The notes beneath the pieces are model-generated. The model did not search any database, was not told where the DNA came from, and worked only from the letters and a program-made list of their open reading frames with translations. Shown here piece after piece: positions 19,651 through 27,224 of a stretch of DNA of 64,000 bases. Every line of letters starts with the position of its first letter. Within the stretch, counting starts at the first letter, position 1. The position numbers and the translations under genes were made by a program. The DNA is from JADJXV01 sp046328995 (lineage in GTDB: Bacteria > Bacteroidota > Ignavibacteria > Kapaibacteriales > UBA961), in NCBI GenBank assembly GCA_046328995.1, contig JAXLVN010000006.1, positions 186,001-250,000 of the forward strand, written 5' to 3'.

Positions 19651-20694
19651 TTAATCTTTTTCGTGTAGTTTTTTGAGTTCACTCACCTGTCGCACAAGCT
19701 CCGGCAGATGCCGGAGAGCGGCGAGGATTTTCAATTCTTCACCATGCGGCTTTGCCGGTGAACCAAAATAGTGTCCGCCTGTCTGAATTGACTTGGCGAC
19801 ACCCGACTGCGCATGAACAATCACATCCGGTGCTGTTTCGAGGTGCCCGACGACACCGACCTGCCCGGCGATACGATTTCTCGCGCCGAGCTTTGCACTG
19901 CCGGAAATCCCTGCCTGTGCGGCAATTGCGGTATGCTCACCCACGACCACATTATGGGCAACATGCACAAGATTATCGATTTTTACGCCATTTTCAATAA
20001 TCGTCGAACCCACGAATGCGCAGTCTATGGTCGAATTTGCGCCGATTTCGCAGTCGTCTCCGATAATCACATTGCCTACTTGCGGTATTTTTTCGAATCT
20101 GCCGTCGCCAACTTCATGAAATCCGAATCCATCCGAACCAATCACTGCGCCGGCATGAATAATTGTTCTGCTGCCGATGTGAGTCTCTTGATAGCACACG
20201 ACATTGGCATGGAGAATTGTATTCTCACCAATGGTCACTGCATCATAGAGCATTACATTACCGACGAGAACAGCAGAGTCAGCGATCATACAGCCTGCTC
20301 CGACCACACAACCTGCTCCAATATATGCAGTTGGCGCAACTACAGCCGTCGTGTCTATCACTGCATTCGGATGTATATATCCTTGAGGATACCGCTTTTC
20401 GGGCACAAACACGCGAAGCAGCTGTACAAATGCTGCGTATGGATTCTCATGTCGGATAAATGTCCGCGCCGAATATTCCTCGTCAAGTGCAAAATCCTGC
20501 GGGATAATGACGCATCCTGCCTGAGATTGAGCCAGAAATTTCTTGTATTTCGGGTTTGAGAGGAAGGTAATTTCTCCCGGCATCGCATATTCGAGCCGGT
20601 TCACCCCATAAATCGAAATTGCCGCATCTCCGACGGCAGCGCCATCGACGAGAGCGGCAATTTCTGATACTGTTTTAGAAATATTTTTTTTCAC
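19651..20694 (-). CDS. lpxD: UDP-3-O-(3-hydroxyacyl)glucosamine N-acyltransferase LpxD
   Basis: Third lipid A enzyme; adds the N-linked acyl chain to the LpxC product. 347 residues: N-terminal uridine-binding domain (TFLSNPKYKKFLAQSQAG), then hexapeptide repeats with SDGFGFHEVGDGRFEKIPQ and the catalytic His in VHVAHNVVVGEH, and a C-terminal helix. The frame starts with GTG at 20694; no upstream ATG improves the N-terminus. It sits between the two ompH genes upstream and lpxC-fabZ downstream (39 nt after the nearer ompH). Confidence 0.95.
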   Translation of the reverse strand: MKKNISKTVSEIAALVDGAAVGDAAISIYGVNRLEYAMPGEITFLSNPKYKKFLAQSQAGCVIIPQDFALDEEYSARTFIRHENPYAAFVQLLRVFVPEKRYPQGYIHPNAVIDTTAVVAPTAYIGAGCVVGAGCMIADSAVLVGNVMLYDAVTIGENTILHANVVCYQETHIGSRTIIHAGAVIGSDGFGFHEVGDGRFEKIPQVGNVIIGDDCEIGANSTIDCAFVGSTIIENGVKIDNLVHVAHNVVVGEHTAIAAQAGISGSAKLGARNRIAGQVGVVGHLETAPDVIVHAQSGVAKSIQTGGHYFGSPAKPHGEELKILAALRHLPELVRQVSELKKLHEKD

Positions 20695-20732
20695 ACTACT
20701 TGTTGTATTGCAAAGTATTATTGTGATTCGGC

Positions 20733-21425
20733 TTATTGCCTTGGAATTTCTTTTGTCGGTGTGTCTTTGGCCGGTGCATCTTTGGCCGGCGTGGACTCAT
20801 CGGTACGCGTTTTTGTTCGGCGAGTACCGGAAGCGGGCTTTTCTTTTTCTTTATTCCGCGGGTCATTTTTGACGGCATCTTCCTGCTGTTTCTCGAGATC
20901 TTCGACCTGAATACCGAGCTTTTTCATGACTTTTACGGTCATATCGTATTTCGGATTAATAAATATCAGCGGTTGCGAGGATTTATCCCAGACGATATCA
21001 TATCCTTCGTCGAGCGACACTTCCTGCACGGCAGCGAATATTTTATCTTCTACACCCTTGAAAACGAGTGTTACGGCGGCGTCGTATTCTCCGTTCGGAC
21101 CAAACTTCTTGGTAGCAAATTCCTCACGTTCTTTGCGCTTACGCTCCATGAGCACTTCTTTGTCCTGCCGTTCCATATCCGTCCAGACGAGTCTGTTTTT
21201 CTTTATCTCGATTTCCAGATCAGTGATTGCTTTTTGCTGTTCATCGAGCTCACGTTTCCAGTCATCGACCATGGATTGCAGGCGCAGCTGTGCCTGCTGT
21301 GCATCCGGATATTTTTCACGGATTGTTTGGGATGAGATATATCCGATTCGCTGCGCCGAGCTGATAGTCGGCAGCACTAGTACCGCGCTTACGAGGGTCA
21401 GAAACACTACGAGACTTTTTTTCAT
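20733..21425 (-). CDS. periplasmic chaperone Skp/OmpH family, second copy with charged tail
   Basis: Signal peptide (MKKSLVVFLTLVSAVLVL ... SSAQ) followed by RIGYISSQTIREKYPDAQQA, the OmpH start, and a long charged coiled-coil tentacle (~40-110). The C-terminal globular part (VDEGYDIV-like DEGYDIVWDKSSQPLIFINP) matches the family. Unlike its neighbour it carries ~45 extra residues of Lys/Glu/Thr/Pro-rich low complexity with AKDAPAKDTPTKE repeats. A GAGGA ribosome binding site lies ~6 nt before the ATG. It is expected to escort outer-membrane proteins through the periplasm to BamA, encoded two genes upstream. Confidence 0.9.
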   Translation of the reverse strand: MKKSLVVFLTLVSAVLVLPTISSAQRIGYISSQTIREKYPDAQQAQLRLQSMVDDWKRELDEQQKAITDLEIEIKKNRLVWTDMERQDKEVLMERKRKEREEFATKKFGPNGEYDAAVTLVFKGVEDKIFAAVQEVSLDEGYDIVWDKSSQPLIFINPKYDMTVKVMKKLGIQVEDLEKQQEDAVKNDPRNKEKEKPASGTRRTKTRTDESTPAKDAPAKDTPTKEIPRQ

Positions 21426-21501
21426 ATTTTCCTCAGTCTATTGATAGTTATGGAAAAATTCAACCAAGAGTAAGCATCGGCAATAGGCAGTTTCCGGAAT
21501 A

Positions 21502-22029
21502 TTATTTACGTTTAATTTTGTCGATGACTTTAAAGGTAATATCAAATTTTTCTTCAGAATAGAGCAGACTTGGGTTGGTCTTGTCAAACACAAAGCTCAT
21601 CTTTTCTTCTTTTGCTACTTCTTTGATCGTTGCCAGAATTTTCTCGCGGATAGGTGTCATAAATGTTTCGCGGAGGCGGATGATTTCACCTTGCTGACCG
21701 AATTTATCTTCTTGATAGGCAAGGGCTGTCTGCTGTAATGACTTGAGCGCGTCCTCTTCTTTTTTCTTGGCATCGGCGGTCATCATCGCTTCTTGCTTTT
21801 TGTAGGACTCGATTTTGGCCTTAAAATCTTCTTCGAATTTCCGAAGAGTATCCTGATATTTCATACCGATTTCTTTTAATTTCTTATCTGCTTCCAATGC
21901 GTCCGGCAATTGTTTGAGAATTGTTTCCGTATCGACATAGCCCAATTTAAGGTTTTGTGCTGATGACGTTGACGTTGAGCTAATCATTCCCACCATACAG
22001 AGGGCTAGGAGTGCGAGTACTGTTTTCAT
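21502..22029 (-). CDS. skp: periplasmic chaperone Skp/OmpH family, first copy
   Basis: 175 residues, typical Skp length. Signal peptide (MKTVLALLALCMVGMISSTS ... SAQ), then LKLGYVDTETILKQLPDA, an alternating charged coiled coil, and the compact C-terminal strand region (KMSFVFDKTNPSLLYSEEKF). It holds unfolded outer-membrane proteins in the periplasm. It starts 57 nt after bamA and is followed by a second, longer paralogue, a tandem pair commonly seen next to bamA in Bacteroidota. Confidence 0.93.
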   Translation of the reverse strand: MKTVLALLALCMVGMISSTSTSSAQNLKLGYVDTETILKQLPDALEADKKLKEIGMKYQDTLRKFEEDFKAKIESYKKQEAMMTADAKKKEEDALKSLQQTALAYQEDKFGQQGEIIRLRETFMTPIREKILATIKEVAKEEKMSFVFDKTNPSLLYSEEKFDITFKVIDKIKRK

Positions 22030-22086
22030 CTAAATAATCCTTCGATAAGTATATGTAAGTAAAATAACTGTTTAATTCAAAATATC

Positions 22087-24468
22087 TTAGCGTCCAAACT
22101 GGAAGTGGAATCTCCATCCCGACTTCTCACCGACCTGTCCTACAGGGTCAAAACCGTATCCATAGTCAAATCCGAGGAGTCCGATAGGATTCAGGAGTAA
22201 CCGCATACCAACGCCGGCCGACCGCTTGAGGTCAAACGGATCGGCGTGGTGCAGCCCGTCCCACACATTTCCCGCCTCGGCAAATGCGAGCAGGTAAATC
22301 GGCATAGGATTGAGCGAAAGGGCAAAACGCAGCTCTAAATCATGGCGGATCATGAACCTGCCACCGAGGATAGAGCCGCCGGTTGTCACCGGTCCAAGCG
22401 CATTATCAGGGTAGCCGCGAAGTGGTGTCACATTGAACCCACCCAAGCCGTTACCACCCATAAAAAAGCGTTGATTCGGCGGAATATTCGAGTCATCCGG
22501 CCCAAAATGCGTGACATAGCCCATATCCGAGAGCATGTAGAGCACAAGGCGATTATTACCATCAATCTGCATCAGGGGATTAATAAACTCAAAAGTCAGA
22601 TTATTCCGCCAGAAATCGGTTGTGCCTACGCCAAACGAACCAAGTGCGACCTGAGTTGACAGAATAAACTTTGAGCCGCTTGTCGGGAAGACAAGATTGT
22701 CCAAGCTCACCCGCGAGATTGTACCGCCGACGGTAATTTCACTCGAAATTCCCTCCCGGTAGGTAGCCGCACCGCGATTATTAATACTTTGAATACGCAA
22801 TGAGCCATCCACCCGGAAATAATCATCCGGCCAGCGTAAACGCCGCCCGAGATTAATCTGTCCGCCGATTTGCTCCAGGTCAAAATTATACTGCTGACGC
22901 GTACGATAGAGATTTACCCCAAGAGTCGTCGGCTCGTTGTTGAGCCACGGCTCGGTAAACCCTACGGAAATTTGCTGATAACGGCTGCCCTGGCCAAACT
23001 CTGCATTCACATTGAGAATCTGCCCGCCGCCGCCGCGTAATGGCTCGGCGAGAGAGAAATTATTAAATGTCACACCGACCGAACCGGTAAGGCCGAGTGA
23101 ACCAGCGATACCGACCGAGGCATTGAAGGTATCGGTGGAGCGTTCTTCGACTTTGTAGGCCACGTCAACCCGTGTATTATCAACGGGATTCACCTTTAGA
23201 TCACGGCCGATTGATTCGGGATTGAAATAATTTAAGACGCCCAAAGCGCGCACACTGCGAATAATTGCCGAGCGATTGAAATAATCTCCGGGACGGGTAT
23301 AAAGCTCTCGGCGGATGACCTTGTCCTTGGTCTTGGTATTCCCCGTAATCTCTACCCGGCGGATGGTAAAGCGGTCTTTTTCGAAGACGCGGACGATGAT
23401 ATCGACGGAGTCTTCGGCGACTTTCTTCTCTTCTTTCTGCGATTGGAAACTCAAATATCCATTATCCATATAGAGGGACGAGACGTCGGTCTGATCTTCG
23501 TTGGCATTGAGATTTTTATCAAACCGTTCGACATCATAGGCTTCGCCCTTGACCACATTGAGCCGTTTGACGAGAAGCTCTTCCGGATAGACGGTATTTC
23601 CTTCGAATTTGACATTCCGCAGATAGAATTGCTTTCCTTCACGGACGGCGATTTCGACGCCGACGGTTTCATCCATTTCATTAAAAATGAGGGTATCGCG
23701 CAATATTTCGGCATCGATAAATCCTCGGCGGTGGAATTCTTGGATGAGTTTTTTCTTGTCGTCGTCGTATTTATTTTTATCAAATTTTGAGGAACGCCAA
23801 AATTTCCACCACGGCTTGGAATGTGTATCTTCGAGTGCATCGGCCAGATCGCCGGAGGAGAGCTTGGAATTGCCGGTAAATTTTACATAACTAACATGAA
23901 ATTCAACACCTTCTCTGATTTTCAGCACAAGTTTTGAATAGGCCGCCGTATCGGTTGATACTATTTCAGGTGTGATTTGCGCATACATCATGCCTTCTTT
24001 ATCATAGAGCTTTTTGACGGCACTTTTAGCAAGGTATGCATCATAGGGCGAGAGAATATCGCCGCGCGACTTACCGACGGCTTTACGGATATCGGAGAGT
24101 GAGACTTTGTCGTTTCCTTCCACATCAAGCCAGCTAAAGCGGGTAAATTCTTTGACTTTGATTGTAAAGAACACTCCAAGCGCTGTGGATTTATCGACCA
24201 GAATATTGACATCCGAGAATTGATTTCTCTGCCAGAGTGATTTGATGGCATCTTGGAGTTCCTTACCCGGGATGTCAATTTCGCTGCCAATGCGGAGGCC
24301 GGAGAGTGCGATGATGGTCTGTTCGTCGGCAAATTGATTACCTTCGACGCTCACGCCGGCAATTTTTACTTTCCGGGGCTGCTGAGCGGTCACTGAACCG
24401 AGGGCGCAGAGCAGGAGCAGTGCGGCGGCAATGATGTACGACCTTGATTTATCGGGGATTAAGCGCAT
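22087..24468 (-). CDS. bamA: outer-membrane assembly factor BamA
   Basis: 793 residues. Signal peptide (SYIIAAALLLLCALGSVTAQ), then five POTRA domains (~35-450; for example VSVEGNQFADEQTIIALSGL and VEITGNTKTKDKVIRRELYT) and a C-terminal Omp85 beta-barrel (~460-793) with GGNGLGGFNVTPLRGYPDNA, the conserved barrel-lock region, and SAGVGMRLLLNPIGLLGFDY near the end. It folds beta-barrel proteins into the outer membrane. It overlaps the uppS stop by 20 nt, so the two are translationally coupled. Confidence 0.96.
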   Translation of the reverse strand: MRLIPDKSRSYIIAAALLLLCALGSVTAQQPRKVKIAGVSVEGNQFADEQTIIALSGLRIGSEIDIPGKELQDAIKSLWQRNQFSDVNILVDKSTALGVFFTIKVKEFTRFSWLDVEGNDKVSLSDIRKAVGKSRGDILSPYDAYLAKSAVKKLYDKEGMMYAQITPEIVSTDTAAYSKLVLKIREGVEFHVSYVKFTGNSKLSSGDLADALEDTHSKPWWKFWRSSKFDKNKYDDDKKKLIQEFHRRGFIDAEILRDTLIFNEMDETVGVEIAVREGKQFYLRNVKFEGNTVYPEELLVKRLNVVKGEAYDVERFDKNLNANEDQTDVSSLYMDNGYLSFQSQKEEKKVAEDSVDIIVRVFEKDRFTIRRVEITGNTKTKDKVIRRELYTRPGDYFNRSAIIRSVRALGVLNYFNPESIGRDLKVNPVDNTRVDVAYKVEERSTDTFNASVGIAGSLGLTGSVGVTFNNFSLAEPLRGGGGQILNVNAEFGQGSRYQQISVGFTEPWLNNEPTTLGVNLYRTRQQYNFDLEQIGGQINLGRRLRWPDDYFRVDGSLRIQSINNRGAATYREGISSEITVGGTISRVSLDNLVFPTSGSKFILSTQVALGSFGVGTTDFWRNNLTFEFINPLMQIDGNNRLVLYMLSDMGYVTHFGPDDSNIPPNQRFFMGGNGLGGFNVTPLRGYPDNALGPVTTGGSILGGRFMIRHDLELRFALSLNPMPIYLLAFAEAGNVWDGLHHADPFDLKRSAGVGMRLLLNPIGLLGFDYGYGFDPVGQVGEKSGWRFHFQFGR

Positions 24469-25300
24469 CCATTACTCTCTGAAAATAATTTTTTGGTGAA
24501 TTTGTGTCCGGCTGCTCGGTTAGAATTTGTGCAGATGTTTTGCCGAAGCGGCGCTCGCGGCACATATAATTATTGACCGCATGATAGAGGTCTTCCCTGC
24601 GGAATGCGGGCCAGTACCGTTCTGTAATATATATTTCAGCATAAGCAGTCTCCCACAGAAGGAAATTGCTGAGTCGCATTTCGCCGCTTGTGCGAATCAG
24701 CAGGTCGGGATCGGGTACATTGTGTGTCAGGAGATAGGAAGCAAAGCGTTCTTCCGTAATATCCTCCGGTGACAGCTTACCGCGTCGTACATCGAGAGCG
24801 ATCATCTGTACTGCTCGTACAATATCCCACCGGCCGCTGTAGCTGAGAGCGAGAGTCAGCGTGAGCCCGGTATTATCTTTAGTACGCTCGATGGAATTGA
24901 GAAGAAGCTTTTGAATACTCTTCGGGAGGGCATTAATCTTGCCGATAGCAAGCAGGCGCACATTATTCTGATGCAGCTCTTCAATTTCCTGCTTGAGGTA
25001 GAATTCGAGCAATTTCATCAAAATATTTACTTCTGTCCGTGGACGTTTCCAATTTTCCATGGAAAATGCGTAGAGCGTCAGATATTGTACGCCCAGCTGT
25101 GAGGATGCTTTGACTATATCCCGCACGCTGTTGATGCCTTCTTCGTGCCCTGCGGTGCGATTTTTCCCGCCTTCAACGGCCCATCTGCCATTGCCGTCCA
25201 TTATAATCGCGATATGCCGCGGAAGAATACCTGCCTTGCGAATGGAATCCTGCGCCAATTTATCGCTACTTGTTTGATTATCAAGCCAATTACGACTCAT
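24449..25300 (-). CDS. uppS: undecaprenyl diphosphate synthase
   Basis: Makes the C55 lipid carrier for peptidoglycan and surface polysaccharide by adding isopentenyl units to farnesyl diphosphate. Motifs: IAIIMDGNGRWAVEGG with the catalytic Asp, TLYAFSMENWKRP, and LLIRTSGEMRLSNFLLWE near the C-terminus. The start at 25300 is preferred over the in-frame ATG at 25315 because an AAGGGG ribosome binding site lies between them, 6 nt before 25300. It heads the minus-strand envelope operon; the next gene, bamA, overlaps its end by 20 nt. Confidence 0.95.
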   Translation of the reverse strand: MSRNWLDNQTSSDKLAQDSIRKAGILPRHIAIIMDGNGRWAVEGGKNRTAGHEEGINSVRDIVKASSQLGVQYLTLYAFSMENWKRPRTEVNILMKLLEFYLKQEIEELHQNNVRLLAIGKINALPKSIQKLLLNSIERTKDNTGLTLTLALSYSGRWDIVRAVQMIALDVRRGKLSPEDITEERFASYLLTHNVPDPDLLIRTSGEMRLSNFLLWETAYAEIYITERYWPAFRREDLYHAVNNYMCRERRFGKTSAQILTEQPDTNSPKNYFQRVMDALNPR

Positions 25301-25534
25301 TACCGTCCCCTTCAATATTATGAAACATACCTGCAGTAGAGGGGTATAAATTTTCCATCAAATGCTTGATAGTAGAACAATAAAAATAGCCACGGACTCC
25401 AATGTACGTTCACTGGAATCAAGAGCTAAAAACCATATATTCTATTTGCTATAAAAAATAGAGCGCAAAATTACGCCGAAACGAGTTAAAATTCAAAAAA
25501 AGCAATTTTTTCGCATAAATTTATAGAGTTTAAT

Positions 25535-25564
25535 TTGTTACTTAAATCTGTTTTCGTATTTTTG
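25535..25564 (+). promoter_or_regulatory. Bacteroidota-type promoter of the HU gene
   Basis: TTG (25535-25537), a 19-nt spacer and TATTTTTG (25557-25564) exactly match the TTG-N17-23-TAnnTTTG promoter consensus described for Bacteroidota. The expected start of transcription is ~25571, giving a 25-40-nt leader. Confidence 0.6.
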
Positions 25565-25595
25565 CAACCCTAAACAGTTATTTATATTCATTTTA

Positions 25596-25901
25596 ATGGA
25601 AAACAGTACAATGACAAAAGCAGATATCGTCGAAAAAATTGCCGGACAAACAGGATTGACCAAGGTCGAAACCAAAGCAGTCGTAGAAGGTGTATTTACC
25701 TCCATCAAAGATGCACTTGCAGCAGGTGATCGTATCGAACTCCGCGGATTCGGTGTATTCACTGTAAAAAGCCGTAAATCACGTCTCGCACGCAATCCTC
25801 GTACAGGCGCACCGGTGAAATTAGACAAGAGATATGTCCCGGTTTTCAAAACTTCGCCTGAATTCCAAGAGCGCGTCGACGCAGATATGAAGAAATCATA
25901 A
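25596..25901 (+). CDS. HU-family DNA-binding protein
   Basis: Small basic nucleoid protein that bends DNA as a dimer. The sequence from TKADIVEKIAGQTGLTKV through the arm with RNPRTGAPVKL to the C-terminal helix covers the whole HU fold. The ATG at 25611 (MTKADIVEKI) is the start most like other HU proteins; the one at 25596 adds MENST. Neither has a Shine-Dalgarno. A strong promoter match lies just upstream. It is transcribed divergently from the uppS-bamA-lpx operon. Confidence 0.95.
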   Translation: MENSTMTKADIVEKIAGQTGLTKVETKAVVEGVFTSIKDALAAGDRIELRGFGVFTVKSRKSRLARNPRTGAPVKLDKRYVPVFKTSPEFQERVDADMKKS

Positions 25902-25950
25902 CTCATACTAGGTGTGAGATGTTCTGTTCCGTCACCATAGCCCCTAGATT

Positions 25951-26484
25951 ATGAAATCTAAAAACCATCATCATGCCTCCGGAGCTGATGGCTCTGCCGA
26001 CATGAATCCGACAGCAAGACGGTGGCCAATGAGCGTAGTTGCTACAATTGGGGTTATGGTAGTCGTTGCAAGCATTTCGTTTGGAATTTCTCGGTATGTC
26101 ATCGAGCAAGCCAAGCCGGATAAAGAAGAGACATACAAGCTGGCAAATACCAGCTACGACAAAGGTGACTTTGTAACGGCTGCCTCTCTTTATCAGCGTT
26201 ATCTTGAGGAATTTGACCCGGCTAATGTAGCGGTTCGTATTGATTATGGCTTTGCCCTTTTCAGTAGCGGCAAGCAGGCAGAAGGCATCGAAGTGACAAA
26301 AAACGTGCTTACAGCACATCCCGAGCAAGCGAGTGCAATGTATAATATTGGCGTAATGTACGCAAGTCAGGGGAATTTCAGCGAAGCAATGCGCTGGTTA
26401 CAACAATGCGCCTCCTCCACAGCTTTTCCTGATATTGCCGCACGTGCGCAGGATATTATCAATAAAGTCTCTGCAAATCAATGA
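25951..26484 (+). CDS. membrane-anchored TPR protein
   Basis: 177 residues. A His/Ser-rich cytosolic start is followed by one transmembrane helix (~29-50, SVVATIGVMVVVASISFGIS) and about three tetratricopeptide repeats facing the periplasm (ETYKLANTSYDKGDFVTAAS, YNIGVMYASQGNFSEAMRWL). The layout resembles CcmH/NrfG-like or YbgF-like scaffolds, but no specific partner can be named. It lies between HU and the 31-residue ribosomal protein gene, 49 and 29 nt away, and may be co-transcribed with both. Confidence 0.8.
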   Translation: MKSKNHHHASGADGSADMNPTARRWPMSVVATIGVMVVVASISFGISRYVIEQAKPDKEETYKLANTSYDKGDFVTAASLYQRYLEEFDPANVAVRIDYGFALFSSGKQAEGIEVTKNVLTAHPEQASAMYNIGVMYASQGNFSEAMRWLQQCASSTAFPDIAARAQDIINKVSANQ

Positions 26485-26513
26485 TTTTTTCACTATCTTA
26501 ATCGAGGTCTAAT

Positions 26514-26609
26514 ATGCCTTGCGGAAAAAAACGCAAACGTCATAAAATGGCGACGCACAAAAGAAAGAAACGCCTTCGTAAGAACCGGCATAAAAAGAAA
26601 AGTCGGTAG
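26514..26609 (+). CDS. 31-residue AURKAIP1/COX24-domain ribosomal protein
   Basis: Codons run from ATG at 26514 to TAG at 26607. The product, beginning MPCGKKRKRHKMATHKRKKR, is almost entirely Lys, Arg and His, and matches the very small AURKAIP1/COX24-domain proteins annotated in Bacteroidota, relatives of mitochondrial mS38 and probably of actinobacterial bS22 (from memory of the family). A good Shine-Dalgarno (GAGGT, 26504-26508) sits 5-6 nt before the start, and a strong terminator follows the stop by 5 nt. It probably binds the small ribosomal subunit near the decoding site. Too short for most gene finders. Confidence 0.85.
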   Translation: MPCGKKRKRHKMATHKRKKRLRKNRHKKKSR

Positions 26610-26614
26610 TTAAT

Positions 26615-26650
26615 AAAACGCGCTTTGGAGTATATCCAAAGCGCGTTTTT
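26615..26650. terminator. bidirectional intrinsic terminator
   Basis: A perfect 15-bp stem (AAAACGCGCTTTGGA and its complement) with a 5-nt loop, A-run on one side and T-run on the other. It ends the plus-strand ribosomal-protein gene and the minus-strand holin-like gene, whose stop codon lies in the T-run. Confidence 0.9.
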
Positions 26651-26994
26651 CATTGTACATCAACCAGCACTCCAAGCAACCATGCAATACAACTGAAGAT
26701 AATTGCACCAAGAAATGCCGAGCCAAAACTCTTTATTTCAAACCCATCCAAAATTCCTGCACATATCCAAAGCACCAGCCCGTTAATAACAAGCGAAAAT
26801 AGCCCCAAGGTGAGAAAGATAAACGGGAATGAAAAAAACGACAAAATTGGCTTGAGAACAGCGTTCAGCAGGCCAAGTACGACGGCAGCAACGAGGGCTG
26901 TCGAAAAATTCCGGATAGTAATTCCCGGCAAGATTGCAGCTGTACCGACGATTGCAACAGAGTTGATGAGCCAAACAACGAGTAATCGAATCAT
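26650..26994 (-). CDS. phage-holin superfamily IV (YvlD-like) membrane protein
   Basis: 114 residues with four hydrophobic helices. The pattern VVWLINSVAIVGTAAILPGI, VVLGLLNAVLKPIL and FIFLTLGLFSLVINGLVLWI is that of the PF04020 family, common chromosomal inner-membrane proteins named for a resemblance to holins but not phage-derived. The function is unknown; roles in envelope stress have been suggested for relatives. It is convergent with the small ribosomal-protein gene and shares its terminator. Confidence 0.88.
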   Translation of the reverse strand: MIRLLVVWLINSVAIVGTAAILPGITIRNFSTALVAAVVLGLLNAVLKPILSFFSFPFIFLTLGLFSLVINGLVLWICAGILDGFEIKSFGSAFLGAIIFSCIAWLLGVLVDVQ

Positions 26995-27115
26995 ATACTC
27001 TCTCTCTCCTTTCTCTTTTTGAATAATTGAACACTAAATCGCAACACACTCCTCAAACTTACCCATTTTTTCTCTCCCGCACGGCATATCTCTGTGTTAA
27101 TAAGCGTACAACGCA

Positions 27116-27155
27116 TAAAAAAAGCGGACTGCTTTCATTGATGAAAGCAGTCCGC
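27116..27155 (-). terminator. intrinsic terminator after the LysM transglycosylase
   Basis: On the minus strand a 14-bp perfect stem (GCGGACTGCTTTCA and complement, loop of 4) is followed by a T7 run at 27117-27123. It lies 70 nt after the stop of the transglycosylase. Confidence 0.85.
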
Positions 27156-27224
27156 AAAGAATAGAGGGAGATATGTGTCAGGCTCTCTTAAGTGCATATC
27201 ATGCGCTCTCGAGGAACTGTTTAT

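Noticed and set aside
26650..26994. Phage holin, implying a prophage
   Set aside because: The PF04020-type four-helix protein is a common chromosomal family and no phage genes are nearby.
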